From Ornithinimicrobium cryptoxanthini (lineage in GTDB: Bacteria > Actinomycetota > Actinomycetes > Actinomycetales > Dermatophilaceae), in assembly GCF_023923205.1 (NCBI RefSeq), contig NZ_CP099490.1, positions 2,480,001 to 2,544,000 of the forward strand: a DNA stretch of 64,000 nt. The letters are read 5' to 3'. A program made the translations under genes and the position numbers. Positions 16,775 to 28,900 of the stretch are shown piece by piece. The notes under the pieces were generated by a model, which saw nothing but the letters and a program-made list of their open reading frames with translations, ran no database searches and was not told the DNA's origin. Within the stretch, counting starts at the first letter, position 1; each line of letters begins with the position of its first letter.

Positions 16775-16924
16775 GACTCACCTCAGGAAAGGGAAGGAAC
16801 AGAGCACGTCGACACCGCCCCGGCGACTGGCGCGGGGCTCGGGGTGTCAGCGGCGACTAGAGGCTGTCGCTGCGGGCTCTGAAGAACACGTCTCTCCTGG
16901 GTGCGTGGGCGTTGCGGCAGCAGA

Positions 16925-17839
16925 CTACGTGAGCCCGGTGACGGTCTGCACCACCTGGTCCACGAGGTCGTCCGCATCGTGGGGCAACCAGGTGATGCGA
17001 GGGTCTGGGCCGAACCACGCCTCCTGGCGGCGGACCAGCCGGCGGGTCGCGTTGCCGGTGTCCTCGCGTGCCGCCTCCGGGGTGAGCGTCCCGTCCAGCA
17101 TGGCCAGCACCTGGGCGTAGCCGATGGCCCTCGATGCTGTGCGCCCCTCCCGCAGACCGCGTTCCTCCAGGGCTCGCGCCTCCTCGACCAGCCCCCGCTC
17201 CCACATCCGGTCCACCCGGTGGGCAATGCGCCCGGCCAGCACCTCGCGGTCGGCGGACAGGCCGATCTGGACTGTTGGCACGGCATACTCTCGCCGGGGC
17301 AGGGTGGCGCTGAAGGGCCGGCCGGTGAGCTCGGTGACCTCCAGCGCCCGCACGATGCGCCGCCCGTTGCGCGGCTGGATGCGCGCGGCGGCCTCGGGGT
17401 CGGCTGCCGTGAGCCGGGCATGGAGCTCAGCAACCCCGACCCGCTCCAGCTCCGCCTCCCACCTGGCCCTGACCTGCGGATCGGTCGGCGGGATCTCGAG
17501 GCGGTCCAGCAGGGCACGGACATAGAGGCCCGAGCCCCCCACGACGACGGGGATGTGGCCGCGTGACCGGATCGCCACGAGGTCGGCGCGGGCACCGGCC
17601 TGGTAGTCCGCGACGCTGGCCTCCTGGGTGACGTCCAGCACGTCGAGCTGGTGGTGCGGCACGCCTGCGCGCTCCTGCGAGGTCAGCTTGGCGGTGCCGA
17701 TGTCCATGCCGCGATAGAACTGCGAGGCATCGGCGTTGATCACCTCGCCTCCCCACCGCTGCGCCAGGGCCAGCCCGAGGTCGGACTTGCCCGTCGCGGT
17801 CGCTCCCACGACGGCGACCACCGGCAGCTGGTCGGACAT
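16925..17839 (-). CDS. miaA: tRNA dimethylallyltransferase
   Basis: 304-residue enzyme that isopentenylates A37 of tRNAs reading codons that start with U. The P-loop is GATATGKSDLG near residues 10-20, followed by DASQFYRGMDIGTAK (substrate-binding loop), GGSGLYVRALL and GRPFSA. The start ATG (MSDQLPVVAVVG) has an AGGGAAG site directly upstream; the longer frame has no family-like sequence. In many actinobacteria miaA is followed by dapF before hflX; here dapF is missing from the interval and an MFS gene and a cupredoxin operon occupy it. Confidence 0.93.
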   Translation of the reverse strand: MSDQLPVVAVVGATATGKSDLGLALAQRWGGEVINADASQFYRGMDIGTAKLTSQERAGVPHHQLDVLDVTQEASVADYQAGARADLVAIRSRGHIPVVVGGSGLYVRALLDRLEIPPTDPQVRARWEAELERVGVAELHARLTAADPEAAARIQPRNGRRIVRALEVTELTGRPFSATLPRREYAVPTVQIGLSADREVLAGRIAHRVDRMWERGLVEEARALEERGLREGRTASRAIGYAQVLAMLDGTLTPEAAREDTGNATRRLVRRQEAWFGPDPRITWLPHDADDLVDQVVQTVTGLT

Positions 17840-17879
17840 CTTCCCTGGCACGGCCGCAGTCTGGCACGGACGCGGGCGA

Positions 17880-17885
17880 CATACT
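17880..17885 (+). promoter_or_regulatory. -10-like element of ppsR
   Basis: CATACT lies 6 nt before the ATG at 17892. GAGGG also lies immediately upstream, so a leaderless or short-leader transcript is possible. The miaA start lies 52 nt away on the other strand. Confidence 0.4.
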
Positions 17886-17891
17886 GAGGGC

Positions 17892-18728
17892 ATGAGTGGT
17901 CCTCCCCTGGAGCTGCATGTCATCGGCGACTCGACCGGCGACACCGCCGCGCGCGTGGCCCGGGCAGCCGCGGCGCAGTATGCCGCCTATGACCTGCGCA
18001 TCATCCGACATCCGCGCATCACCTCGGCCGAGGGCCTGCGCGCCGTGATCCGCAACCTGGACCCAGGGGCCCACCGGATGGCCGTCTTCTCCACGGTCGT
18101 CGACGACGAGCTGCGCGCCCTCGTCGCACAGCTGTGTCTGGAGGCCGGGATCCCCCACGCCGACCTGCTCGAACCGGCCCTGAGCGCGCTGCAGGCGGCC
18201 ACCGGTACGGCACCCGAGCGGGTGATCCGCCCCGTCGGTGTCGGCGAGGACTACTTCAAGCGGATCCAGGCGATGGAGTATGCGATCGCCAACGACGACG
18301 GCCACCTGACCAACCCCCTGACGCAGGCCGACATCGTGCTCATCGGCGTCTCCCGCTCGGGCAAGACGCCGTTGTCGATGTATCTGGGCTATCTCGGCTA
18401 CCGCACCGCCAACATCCCGCTGGTGCGCGGCATCGACGCTCCGGACGAGCTGTTCCAGGTGGACCGGTGGAAGATCGTCGGGCTGACCCTGGACCCGGAG
18501 CGACTCAAGGAGATCCGGCAGAAGCGCGTCCGGGCGCTCGGCAGCCGCCAGCAGGGCGACGGCTACACCGAGCTGATCCGCATCTATGAGGAGCTCGAGG
18601 AGGTCAACGCAATCCAGCGCAGGCTCGGTTGCCCCGTCATCGACACCACTGCGCTAGCTCTGGAGGAGGCGGCCGGCCGCGTGATCGAGATCGTCGATCG
18701 TCGGCGCGAGGCAGCGACCGGGCGCTGA
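17892..18728 (+). CDS. ppsR: pyruvate phosphate dikinase/PEP synthase regulatory protein
   Basis: 278-residue member of the DUF299/PSRP family: a bifunctional enzyme that inactivates PPDK or PEP synthase by ADP-dependent phosphorylation of a Thr, and reactivates it by Pi-dependent dephosphorylation. The opening LHVIGDSTGDTA and the P-loop GVSRSGKTPLSMYLGYLG (about 152-169) are diagnostic, as are ANIPLVRG and the C-terminal EELEEVNAIQRRLGCPVID. The target is evidently the PPDK encoded 153 nt downstream on the same strand. The ATG at 17892 begins MSGPPLELHVIGD; the frame is open further upstream but lacks family sequence. Confidence 0.92.
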   Translation: MSGPPLELHVIGDSTGDTAARVARAAAAQYAAYDLRIIRHPRITSAEGLRAVIRNLDPGAHRMAVFSTVVDDELRALVAQLCLEAGIPHADLLEPALSALQAATGTAPERVIRPVGVGEDYFKRIQAMEYAIANDDGHLTNPLTQADIVLIGVSRSGKTPLSMYLGYLGYRTANIPLVRGIDAPDELFQVDRWKIVGLTLDPERLKEIRQKRVRALGSRQQGDGYTELIRIYEELEEVNAIQRRLGCPVIDTTALALEEAAGRVIEIVDRRREAATGR

Positions 18729-18824
18729 GTCCCGCTCGCTGCCTCACCACCGCAGATCGGTGTCGGGACACTCACGCACCCGGCAGCGACAGGCCTTCCG
18801 ACGAACCAGTAGTCTGCCCATGTG

Positions 18825-18846
18825 GGGGCCGGTGACGTCCGGCCCC
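18825..18846 (+). promoter_or_regulatory. hairpin between ppsR and ppdK
   Basis: Perfect 8-bp inverted repeat GGGGCCGG / CCGGCCCC enclosing the 6-nt loop TGACGT. It lies 97 nt after the ppsR stop and 36 nt before the ppdK ATG. It may end ppsR transcripts, attenuate ppdK or stabilise its mRNA. Confidence 0.55.
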
Positions 18847-18881
18847 GAGCACTCGAGGACGAGACCGAGGAGACGCCTGAC

Positions 18882-21545
<2,664 letters not shown>

Positions 21546-21546
21546 G

Positions 21547-22338
21547 GTGGGCGGTCCCACCCGGGGACCCGCCGGCATACCTCCTCCCGCGCAGCGGGCC
21601 GCCGAGCTCACCGAGCTCGGCGGCTTCGCCGTGTGGCAGGTGGACACCGGCGGGCTGGTCCCTGTGTCTGCGGCGCTGGAGGCCGAGCCGCTTGCTGGCC
21701 GGTTCGCCGCCACCCGGGCCGGACTCGCGAGCGGAACGGGACTGGCCACCGACGAGGTGATGGTCCGCACGGCGGTCTCCGCTGCCCAGGTCGGGCTGGT
21801 GTCCCGCCTCTGGTCGATCGCCCTGGCTTCGGTGGCGCTGCACGGCTGGGTGCCGCAGCTGACCATGGACCAGCTGCTCGTGGCCCCGACCCACCGCAAC
21901 CCCGCCCCGATGGCCCTCGTCGATGCCACGGCCGGTGTGGAGGTGACGGACCCTGCCCATGCCGCCCACGCGATCGGCGAGCTGGTGGTGCACGGCGCGG
22001 TCGCCGGCATCACGCACGCCTGCCGCGTCGAGGGTCGCACTGCCCCTCGCGTCCTCGTGAGCAACGCAGCGTCGTCCCTGGTGGCTGCTGCCCGGGTGAT
22101 CGGACGTAAGGTGCCCGACCAGGCAGCTCAGGTCGACGAGGTGGCGCGGCTGCTGTTGCAGACGCCGTGGCTCGCCGCGGGCGGTGGATACCAGGACGTC
22201 GAGGACGCCCCGGACACCGACCCGGTCGAGGAGTTCAAGCGCACCGGGTGCTGCCTCTACTACCGGCTGCCCGGTCACGGCCTCTGTCCCGACTGCGTCC
22301 TGGTGCGCCCAGGTCACCCGGCGGACACTGACCACTGA
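21547..22338 (+). CDS. FhuF-like 2Fe-2S protein
   Basis: 263-residue protein with the C-terminal FhuF-type iron-sulfur motif: Cys235-Cys236-X10-Cys247-X2-Cys250 (CCLYYRLPGHGLCPDC). Such proteins act as ferric-siderophore reductases in the cytoplasm or as related redox factors. The middle region (VSRLWSIALASVALHG, TMDQLLVAP) resembles the helical domain of FhuF relatives. The start is taken as GTG at 21547, 2 nt after the ppdK stop, implying translational coupling; no good Shine-Dalgarno is present. No siderophore genes are nearby, so the ferric reductase role is inferred only from the family. Confidence 0.75.
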   Translation: MGGPTRGPAGIPPPAQRAAELTELGGFAVWQVDTGGLVPVSAALEAEPLAGRFAATRAGLASGTGLATDEVMVRTAVSAAQVGLVSRLWSIALASVALHGWVPQLTMDQLLVAPTHRNPAPMALVDATAGVEVTDPAHAAHAIGELVVHGAVAGITHACRVEGRTAPRVLVSNAASSLVAAARVIGRKVPDQAAQVDEVARLLLQTPWLAAGGGYQDVEDAPDTDPVEEFKRTGCCLYYRLPGHGLCPDCVLVRPGHPADTDH

Positions 22339-22357
22339 GCGATCAGTCGCGCGGGGG

Positions 22358-23548
22358 TCAGCGCGCGAGCACGTTGCCGCGCCGCTCCTGCTCGTCATAG
22401 GTGTAGACCTCACGACCCTCGATCCAGACCCGCAGGGTGCGGGACTGCAGGTCGAGCGGGTCACCTGACCACAGCACGAGGTCAGCGTCCTTGCCCACAG
22501 CCAGGGACCCGACCCGGTCGGCCACGCCCATCACCTCTGCTGGGTTGATGGTGACCGCCCGCAGTGCCGCGTCGCGGTCCATCCCCTCCTTGACGGACAG
22601 GGCGACCTGGGTGATCAGGTGCTCGATCGGGACGACCGGGTGGTCGGTGATCAGAGAGACCTTCACCCCGGCGCGGTCGAGTATGCCGGGAGCAGCCGCA
22701 GTCCGTTCCCGCACCTCGACCTTGGAACGGCTCACGATCATGGGGCCATACAGGACCGGGACCTGCTTCTCGGCGATCAGGTCCGCGATCAGATAGCTCT
22801 CGGTGCCGTGGTCGAGGACGAGCTGGTAGCCGAACTCCTCCGAGATCCGGATCGCGGTGGCGATGTCGTCGGCCCGGTGGCAGTGCTGACGCCACGGGAT
22901 CTCCCGGTTGAGGACCTGGACCAGGGCCTGGTTGACCAGGTGACCCTCGGCATACTCCCCCTCGCGGGTGGCCTTGCCGGACTTCTCGCTGTAGTTGCGC
23001 GCCTCGGTGAAGGCCTTGCGCAGGATGAGCGCCACGCCCAGGCGGGTGGACGGCGTCTTCTTCTGGTCCCCGTAGACCCGCTTGGGGTTCTCACCCAGAG
23101 CAGCCTTGAGGCCGGACGGGCTGCGCAGCACCATCTCGTCGACGACGCGGCCATAGGTCTTCAGGGCGACGGTCAGGCCGCCGATCGGGTTGCCGGAGCC
23201 GGGGTTGACGTTGACCGAGGTGATGCCGCCGCCGAGCGCGTCGTCGAAGCCCTGCTCACGCGGGTTGATCCCGTCCAGCGCTCGGGCCGCTGCCATGACC
23301 GGGTCGGTCATCTCGTTGGTGTCCTGACCGGCCCAGCCCTCACCCTCCTCCCAGACCCCGAGGTGGACATGGGCGTCGATCAACCCGGGCAGCAGCCACT
23401 GTCCACCGGCGTCGATGACCTCCGCGCCGTCCGGAATGGTGAGCTCGGCCCCGAGCGCGGCGATCTTGCCGTCCTCCACCACGACGGCGCCGGTGAACGG
23501 CTCCCCCTCGATCGGAACAACCTGCGCATTGGTGATCGCCAGAGTCAT
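22358..23548 (-). CDS. amidohydrolase, imidazolonepropionase-like
   Basis: 396-residue metal-dependent hydrolase of the amidohydrolase superfamily. The N-terminal composite sandwich (AITNAQVVPIEG) leads into GLIDAHVHLGVWEEGEGW with the HxH metal pair. Further ligands are likely His in WRQHCHRADD, His in LVLDHGTESY and Asp in LITDHPVVP. The end, AVGKDADLVLWSGDPLD, is typical of the subgroup related to imidazolonepropionase and dipeptidase-like enzymes. Substrate is unknown. The ATG at 23548 has AGGAGG 8 nt upstream; the longer frame is not supported. It converges on the FhuF-like gene (19-nt gap) and diverges from whiB1. Confidence 0.82.
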   Translation of the reverse strand: MTLAITNAQVVPIEGEPFTGAVVVEDGKIAALGAELTIPDGAEVIDAGGQWLLPGLIDAHVHLGVWEEGEGWAGQDTNEMTDPVMAAARALDGINPREQGFDDALGGGITSVNVNPGSGNPIGGLTVALKTYGRVVDEMVLRSPSGLKAALGENPKRVYGDQKKTPSTRLGVALILRKAFTEARNYSEKSGKATREGEYAEGHLVNQALVQVLNREIPWRQHCHRADDIATAIRISEEFGYQLVLDHGTESYLIADLIAEKQVPVLYGPMIVSRSKVEVRERTAAAPGILDRAGVKVSLITDHPVVPIEHLITQVALSVKEGMDRDAALRAVTINPAEVMGVADRVGSLAVGKDADLVLWSGDPLDLQSRTLRVWIEGREVYTYDEQERRGNVLAR

Positions 23549-23985
23549 GGCAACTCCTCCTGTGGGACGAACGTTGGCCGGCGCCGTGCGGCGCCGCCTC
23601 CACAGTAGGCCCGACTTCAGCGGGCCCTCTCGGCGGGCGGGGCATAGGGCCGACATCGGCGGGCGGGCACAGGGCAGCCGGCACCGTGGCCTGGGGCCGG
23701 TGTGACTCATCACTCAGCGATTTGGCCAGGATTGTGCGCGCCACCTCTTGTGGGCGCTGCATCTACCTGTGAGTATGGGAACACTGTGCGCGCGCCTCGC
23801 GTTGACACAGCACGAACAGACAGGGCACAAGGTCGTGCCCTGTTGCGTGTCGGCGGCTCATCTGTGAGCACTGGATCTGCGACTGCCACGCTACACCAGA
23901 CATCAGGCGACACGAATTTTTGGGTCGCATCACAGCCGGACCCGATCACCTCGGGACCTCGGCGGAGAACACAAGGAGCATGTAG
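23549..23985. other. divergent regulatory interval, amidohydrolase/whiB1
   Basis: 437 nt without a credible gene. Near the amidohydrolase, GC-rich direct repeats of GGCGGGCGGG-type sequence occur at about 23630-23680. The whiB1 side is less GC-rich and contains TTGACA at 23802-23807, but no good -10 at 17-18 bp. A perfect inverted repeat GGGCAC-AAGGTC-GTGCCC at 23823-23840 may be an operator. whiB1 therefore probably has a long leader of up to about 150 nt. Confidence 0.5.
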
Positions 23986-24234
23986 ATGGATTGGCGCAGT
24001 CGCGCTGCGTGCCTGGACGAGGACCCGGAGCTCTTCTTTCCGATCGGCAACACTGGTCCCGCCCTGCAGCAGATCGAGGAGGCCAAGGCCGTCTGTCGCC
24101 GGTGCCCGGTCATGGACACCTGCCTGAAGTGGGCCCTCGAGACCGGCCAGGATGCGGGGGTGTGGGGCGGCCTGTCCGAGGACGAGCGCCGCGCGCTCAA
24201 GCGCCGCAAGGCTCGCGCCCGCCGCGCAGGCTGA
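23986..24234 (+). CDS. whiB1: WhiB-family iron-sulfur regulator, WhiB1 type
   Basis: 82-residue transcription factor. Four cysteines (9, 37, 40, 46) bind a 4Fe-4S cluster that senses nitric oxide; GVWGG at 58-62 contacts the sigma factor region 4, and the basic tail RRALKRRKARARRAG binds DNA. MDWRSRAACLDEDPELFFP and the overall sequence are closest to mycobacterial WhiB1, which is essential there. AAGGAG 8 nt upstream fixes the start at 23986; an ATG 5 nt earlier is followed at once by a stop. The neighbouring pdtaS gene is also next to whiB1 in mycobacteria. Confidence 0.95.
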   Translation: MDWRSRAACLDEDPELFFPIGNTGPALQQIEEAKAVCRRCPVMDTCLKWALETGQDAGVWGGLSEDERRALKRRKARARRAG

Positions 24235-24255
24235 GGCAACGCTCGACGCAGCGCC

Positions 24256-25794
24256 TCACGCCTGGGCTGACAGCCCCCGGAGCCGCACGACGAACCGCAC
24301 GACGGTTCCGTGCGGCTCCTTTGTGCCCCAAGTGATCTCGCCGCGCAGATCACTGATCAGGGCCTGGATGATCTGGGTGCCCAGTCCGCCGCTGGGAGCC
24401 TGACCGTCCGGCAGTCCGCGGCCGTCGTCGGTGACCGTCACGGTCAACACCTCCCCGCCCGCGTCCGAGCCGCCCGCCTCCGAGCCACCCGCCTCCGAGC
24501 CGCCGGCCTGAGGACGGCCACGCACCGCCTCCACGATGACGACTCCTGCGGGCTCACCCCCGGTCACCGGCGTGCTCGTGTCGAAGGCGTGCTCGACGGC
24601 GTTGTGGACCAGCTCGGCCAGGATCATCGCCAGCGGAGTCGCGTCCTCGGCCTGGATGCGGCCGAACGACCCGCGGTGCTCGGCCACCACCCGCGCGCCC
24701 CGCGAGGCGACCTCGACGGTCGCGCGGGCGATCCGGACCGCGATCTCATCAAACAGGACGGTCTCGTCGAAGCCCTGGCTGAGCGTGTCGTGCACCAGCG
24801 CCACCGTCGACACCCGACGTCCTGCCTCCTGCAGCGCAAACCGAGCCCCGGGGTCGTCCAGGCGGCGGGACTGCAGGCGCAGCAGCGCGGACACGGTCTG
24901 CAGGTTGTTCTTGACCCGGTGATGGATCTCGCGGATCGTGGCGTCCTTGGTCAGCAGCTCCCGCTCGCGTCGGCGCAGCTCGCTGACATCACGCAGCAGC
25001 AGCATCGCGCCATAACGGGTCCCGTGGTCGAGCAGGGGGACCGCCCGCATCGTCAGGTTGACCCGCGCGGTCTCGACCTCGGTCCCCCACGGCGCGCGGC
25101 CGGTGAGCACGAGCGGCATCGTCTCGTCCAGGGTGGCGCCGGTGGGCAACCGGCTCGTGACGATCTCCGAGAGATCGGTGCCGTTGACCTGATCGGTGTG
25201 CCCGAGCCGGCGCAGCGCAGAGATCGCGTTGGGACTCGCATAGTCGATGTGCCCCTCGGCATCGAGCCTGACCACCCCGTCCCCGACCCGCGGCGTCCCA
25301 CGACCCACTCCGGTCGGGGCAAGGTCGCTGGGGAAGGTGCCCTGACCGATCATCTGCAGCAGGGACTGCGCCAGTTGCAGATAGTTGACCTCCAGCCCGC
25401 CCTGCTGACGCATGCTGTGCAGGTTGGCGTGCCGGACCAGCACGCCGACGGCGTGACCGGCCCGCACCACCGGGACATACTGCTCCTCGACGGACTCCGA
25501 CGTGAGCGGCTCCACCGGGCGCCTGCTGGAGCGCACCTGGACCAGGATCTCGCGCCGCTCCTTCGACGCGCGCAGGCCGACGACGTCGTCGTTGTAGAAG
25601 TTGGGGCCGGTCGTGGGGCGGGCGTGGGCCACCAGCGCCCACTCGTCCTCGTGGTTGGTCGGCACCCACAGCGTCAGGTCGGAGAAGGAGAGGTCAGCGA
25701 CCATCTGCCAGTCGCCGACAAGTCGGTGCAGCCAGTCGGCATCGGCCCGGGGCAGGGACGCCTGGTGGCCGAGGACTTCACGAAGGGTCGGCAC
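24256..25794 (-). CDS. pdtaS: sensor histidine kinase, PdtaS type
   Basis: 512-residue cytosolic sensor kinase without membrane segments. Residues ~1-150 are a GAF-like sensor, ~175-280 a PAS domain, then the HisKA_2 phosphoacceptor motif EIHHRVKNNLQTVSALL (His near 291) and a HATPase domain with ELVHNAVEHAF (N box) and DDGRGLP, GLGTQI (G boxes). The mycobacterial relative signals to the RNA-binding response regulator PdtaR in nutrient and NO/copper stress; no pdtaR is in this window. An unusual Gly-Ser-Glu-Ala repeat sits in the ATPase domain between the N and G boxes. The stop-proximal 24279-24319 also forms a hairpin. Confidence 0.9.
   Translation of the reverse strand: MPTLREVLGHQASLPRADADWLHRLVGDWQMVADLSFSDLTLWVPTNHEDEWALVAHARPTTGPNFYNDDVVGLRASKERREILVQVRSSRRPVEPLTSESVEEQYVPVVRAGHAVGVLVRHANLHSMRQQGGLEVNYLQLAQSLLQMIGQGTFPSDLAPTGVGRGTPRVGDGVVRLDAEGHIDYASPNAISALRRLGHTDQVNGTDLSEIVTSRLPTGATLDETMPLVLTGRAPWGTEVETARVNLTMRAVPLLDHGTRYGAMLLLRDVSELRRRERELLTKDATIREIHHRVKNNLQTVSALLRLQSRRLDDPGARFALQEAGRRVSTVALVHDTLSQGFDETVLFDEIAVRIARATVEVASRGARVVAEHRGSFGRIQAEDATPLAMILAELVHNAVEHAFDTSTPVTGGEPAGVVIVEAVRGRPQAGGSEAGGSEAGGSDAGGEVLTVTVTDDGRGLPDGQAPSGGLGTQIIQALISDLRGEITWGTKEPHGTVVRFVVRLRGLSAQA
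24279..24319 (+). terminator. whiB1 terminator inside pdtaS coding sequence
   Basis: Nested inverted repeats: outer GGAGCCGCAC / GTGCGGCTCC (10 bp perfect) and inner GAACCG / CGGTTC (6 bp) with loop CACGA, followed on the plus strand by TTTGTG. It begins 45 nt after the whiB1 stop and lies within the last codons of convergent pdtaS. Confidence 0.65.
24461..24505. repeat. 15-bp tandem repeat in pdtaS
   Basis: Three copies of GCCTCCGAGCCGCCC-like units, encoding AGGSE/AGGSD repeats in the kinase ATPase domain. The frame is kept if the copy number changes. Confidence 0.8.
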
Positions 25795-25905
25795 GTGCGC
25801 AGACTAACGCGCCGACCCATCGTGGCCTATCCCAGCCCCGGTCCCGATCACCCGACAGGTGCGCGGGAGGCGATCCGATCTACCTCAAAACAATGGGTAT
25901 GCCGC

Positions 25906-28900
25906 TCAGTTGCTGGCCCCCTGTCGCACCAGGCCGCGCAGGGCACGCAGTGCCACCGACAGCGGGCCCATCCCGGGTGAGGACAGCCGATCGACGCTGC
26001 TGAGCACCTGGCTGACGCGGGTCAGCGCCTCCGCGTTGGCCTCGGCCCAGCCCTCGAGCTGGGCTCGGCCCACCCCGGAGGTGCTCTCGGTGCTGCTCAG
26101 CACCGTGCGGGTCAGCGCCTTCAGCACGCCATAGAGGTCGTCGCGCATCGCGCCGCGCGCCAGCGAGTCCCAGCGGTCCTGACGCGCCAGCTCCGCCACC
26201 CGGTTGAGCAACGTGTCGATGCGGAACCGCTCGGAGACGGCGTAGTAGAGCGCCGCGGTCTCCTCCACCGACCGGTCCTCCTCCTCGGCCAGCTCCACGA
26301 TGTCCAGCACCGAGAAGGAGTCCAGCAGCCCGGCATACGTCAGGGCCAGCTCCTCTGGGACACCACCGTCGCGGGCCTGCGCCGCCTGCGACTGGAACCG
26401 CTCGACCTCGGCCCCGAGCAGGAAGTCCCCGATCTTGGGACGGATCGAGTTGACCGGCCCGGTGAACCGGTTGATCTCCGACTCCAGGTGTCCCGTCAGC
26501 GACTGGTTGTTGAGGAACCAGCGCACGCTGCGGTCCATCAGGCGGCGGAACTCGAGGTAGAGCTTGGTCTGCAGTGCGGTGTCGACCTTGTTGTCCAGCG
26601 CCTCGACCTGCTCCATGAAGCCAGCCATGTCGAAGACCGAGCGGCACACGACGAACGCCCTCGCGATCTGGGGGATGTTGGCCGCGGTCTCCTCTATGCA
26701 GCGGAACGCGAAGGTGATGCCGCCCCGGTTGACCATCGAGTTGGCCAGATCGTTGACGATGATCTCGCGACGAAGCGGGTGGTCACCGATCCGTTCCCCC
26801 AGCCGTTCGTTCAGGGGCTGCGGGAAGTAGGCCCTGAGGGTGTCGGCGAAGAACGGGAAGTCGGGCAGGTCGGACTCGCTCAGCGACTCCTTCAGGTCCA
26901 GCTTCGAGTAGGCGACCAGCACCGAGAACTCCGGTGAGGTCAGCCCTTTGCCGGCCTCCTCAAGCTTCTCCATCGCGCGGTCGTCGGGCAGGAACTCCAG
27001 CTCGCGGTCCAGCCCAGCGTGCTCGGCCAGGTGGTCCATCAGGCGACGGTGCACCGGGGTCATCACCCCACCGTGGTCGCGTGCGTTGCCGATCAGCACG
27101 TTCTGCTCGTAGTTCGTGCGCAGCACCCGCTGGGCGACCTCGCCGGTCATCGACTCGAGCAGCTCGTCGCGCTCCTCAAGGGCCATGTCGCCGCTGGCGA
27201 CGACGGGCGCCAGCGCGATCTTGATGTTGACCTCGTGGTCGGAGGTGTCGACCCCGGCCGAGTTGTCGATGGCGTCGGTGTTGATGTGGATGCCGGCGTT
27301 GGCAGCCTCGATGCGCCCGCGCTGGCTGAAGCCGAGGTTGCCGCCTTCACCGACGACCCTGACCCGCAGGTCGCCACCGTTGATCCGGATGGCGTCGTTG
27401 GCGCGGTCACCGATCTGCGCGTCCGACTCCGCCTCGGACTTGACATAGGTGCCGATGCCGCCGTTCCACAGCAGGTCGACCGGCGCCTTGAGCACCGCGC
27501 TCAGCAGCTGGTTGGGAGACATCTCGGTCACGTCGTCCTCGAGACCGAGGACCTCCCGCACCTGTGGCGTGATCGAGACCGACTTGGCCGAGCGGGGATA
27601 GACCCCACCACCCTCACTGATCAGCGCGGTGTCGTAGTCGGCCCAGCTGGAGCCCGGCAGGTCGAACAGGCGACGACGCTCGGCGTGCGAGCGCGCGGCG
27701 TCGGGGTCTGGGTCCAGGAATACGTGTCGGTGGTCGAAGGCACCGACCAGCCGGATGTGCTCGGAGAGCAGCATGCCGTTGCCGAAGACGTCACCGCTCA
27801 TGTCACCGATGCCGACCGCCGTGAAGTCCTGCGTCTGGGTGTCGTGGCCCAGCTCGCGGAAGTGGCGCTTGACCGACTCCCAGGCGCCACGGGCCGTGAT
27901 GCCCATGCCCTTGTGGTCATAGCCGGCCGAACCCCCGGAGGCGAAGGCGTCGTCCAGCCAGAAGCCATAGTCCCGCGAGACGCCGTTGGCGATGTCACTG
28001 AACCTGGCGGTGCCCTTGTCGGCCGCCACCACCAGATAGCTGTCGTCCCCGTCGCGGCGCACGACGTTCTCGGGCGGGACGATCTGTCCGTCGACCCGGT
28101 TGTCGGTGACGTCAAGCAGACCCTTGATAAAGATTTTGTAGCAGCCAACGCCCTCGTTGAGGAAGGCGTCCCGGTCACTGGGGTCGGGCAGCTGCTTGGC
28201 CACGAAGCCGCCCTTGGAGCCGGTCGGCACGATCACCGCGTTCTTGACCATCTGCGCCTTGACCAGGCCCAGGACCTCGGTGCGGAAGTCCTCGCGCCGG
28301 TCGCTCCACCGCAGGCCACCGCGGGCGACGGCACCAAACCGAAGGTGCACCCCCTCGACGCGGGGGGCATAGACCCAGATCTCGTAGGCCGGGCGAGGCT
28401 CGGGCAGACCCTCGATGTCGCGCGGGCTGAGCTTGAGGGAGACGTGCGGCTTGGGCCTGCCGTCCTCGTCAAGCTGATAGAAGTTGGTGCGAAGCGTGCC
28501 CTCGACGACCGAGATCAGCGACTTGATGATCCGGTCCTGGTCGAGGCTGGCGACCTCCTGGAGCGCGTCCTGGATCTGGTCGATGACCGCGGCGGCGCTC
28601 TCGTCTCGCGCGGCGTCGTCGGCGCCGGTCGAGGGGTCGAAGCGGACGGTGAAGAGCCGGACCAGCAGCCGGGCGATGTGCGGGTTGGTGGTCAGCGCCT
28701 CCTCGAGGTACTCCAGGCTGAAGGAACCCACCTGTCGCAGGTAGCGCACCAAGGTCCGGAGGATGACGACAGATCGCCAGTTGAGGTTGGCGTCGAGCAC
28801 CAGCGAGTTGAGGTTGTCGCTCTCCCCCTGACGGCTCCACGCGACGGAGAAGGCCTCCTCGAAGTCGGCGGCCACCTGCTCGGCCGTGCGGTTGTCGTCC

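Noticed and set aside
23700..23716. CRP-type site TGTGA-N-TCACT near whiB1
   Set aside because: The half-sites are spaced 4 nt rather than 6, so it does not match the CRP palindrome.
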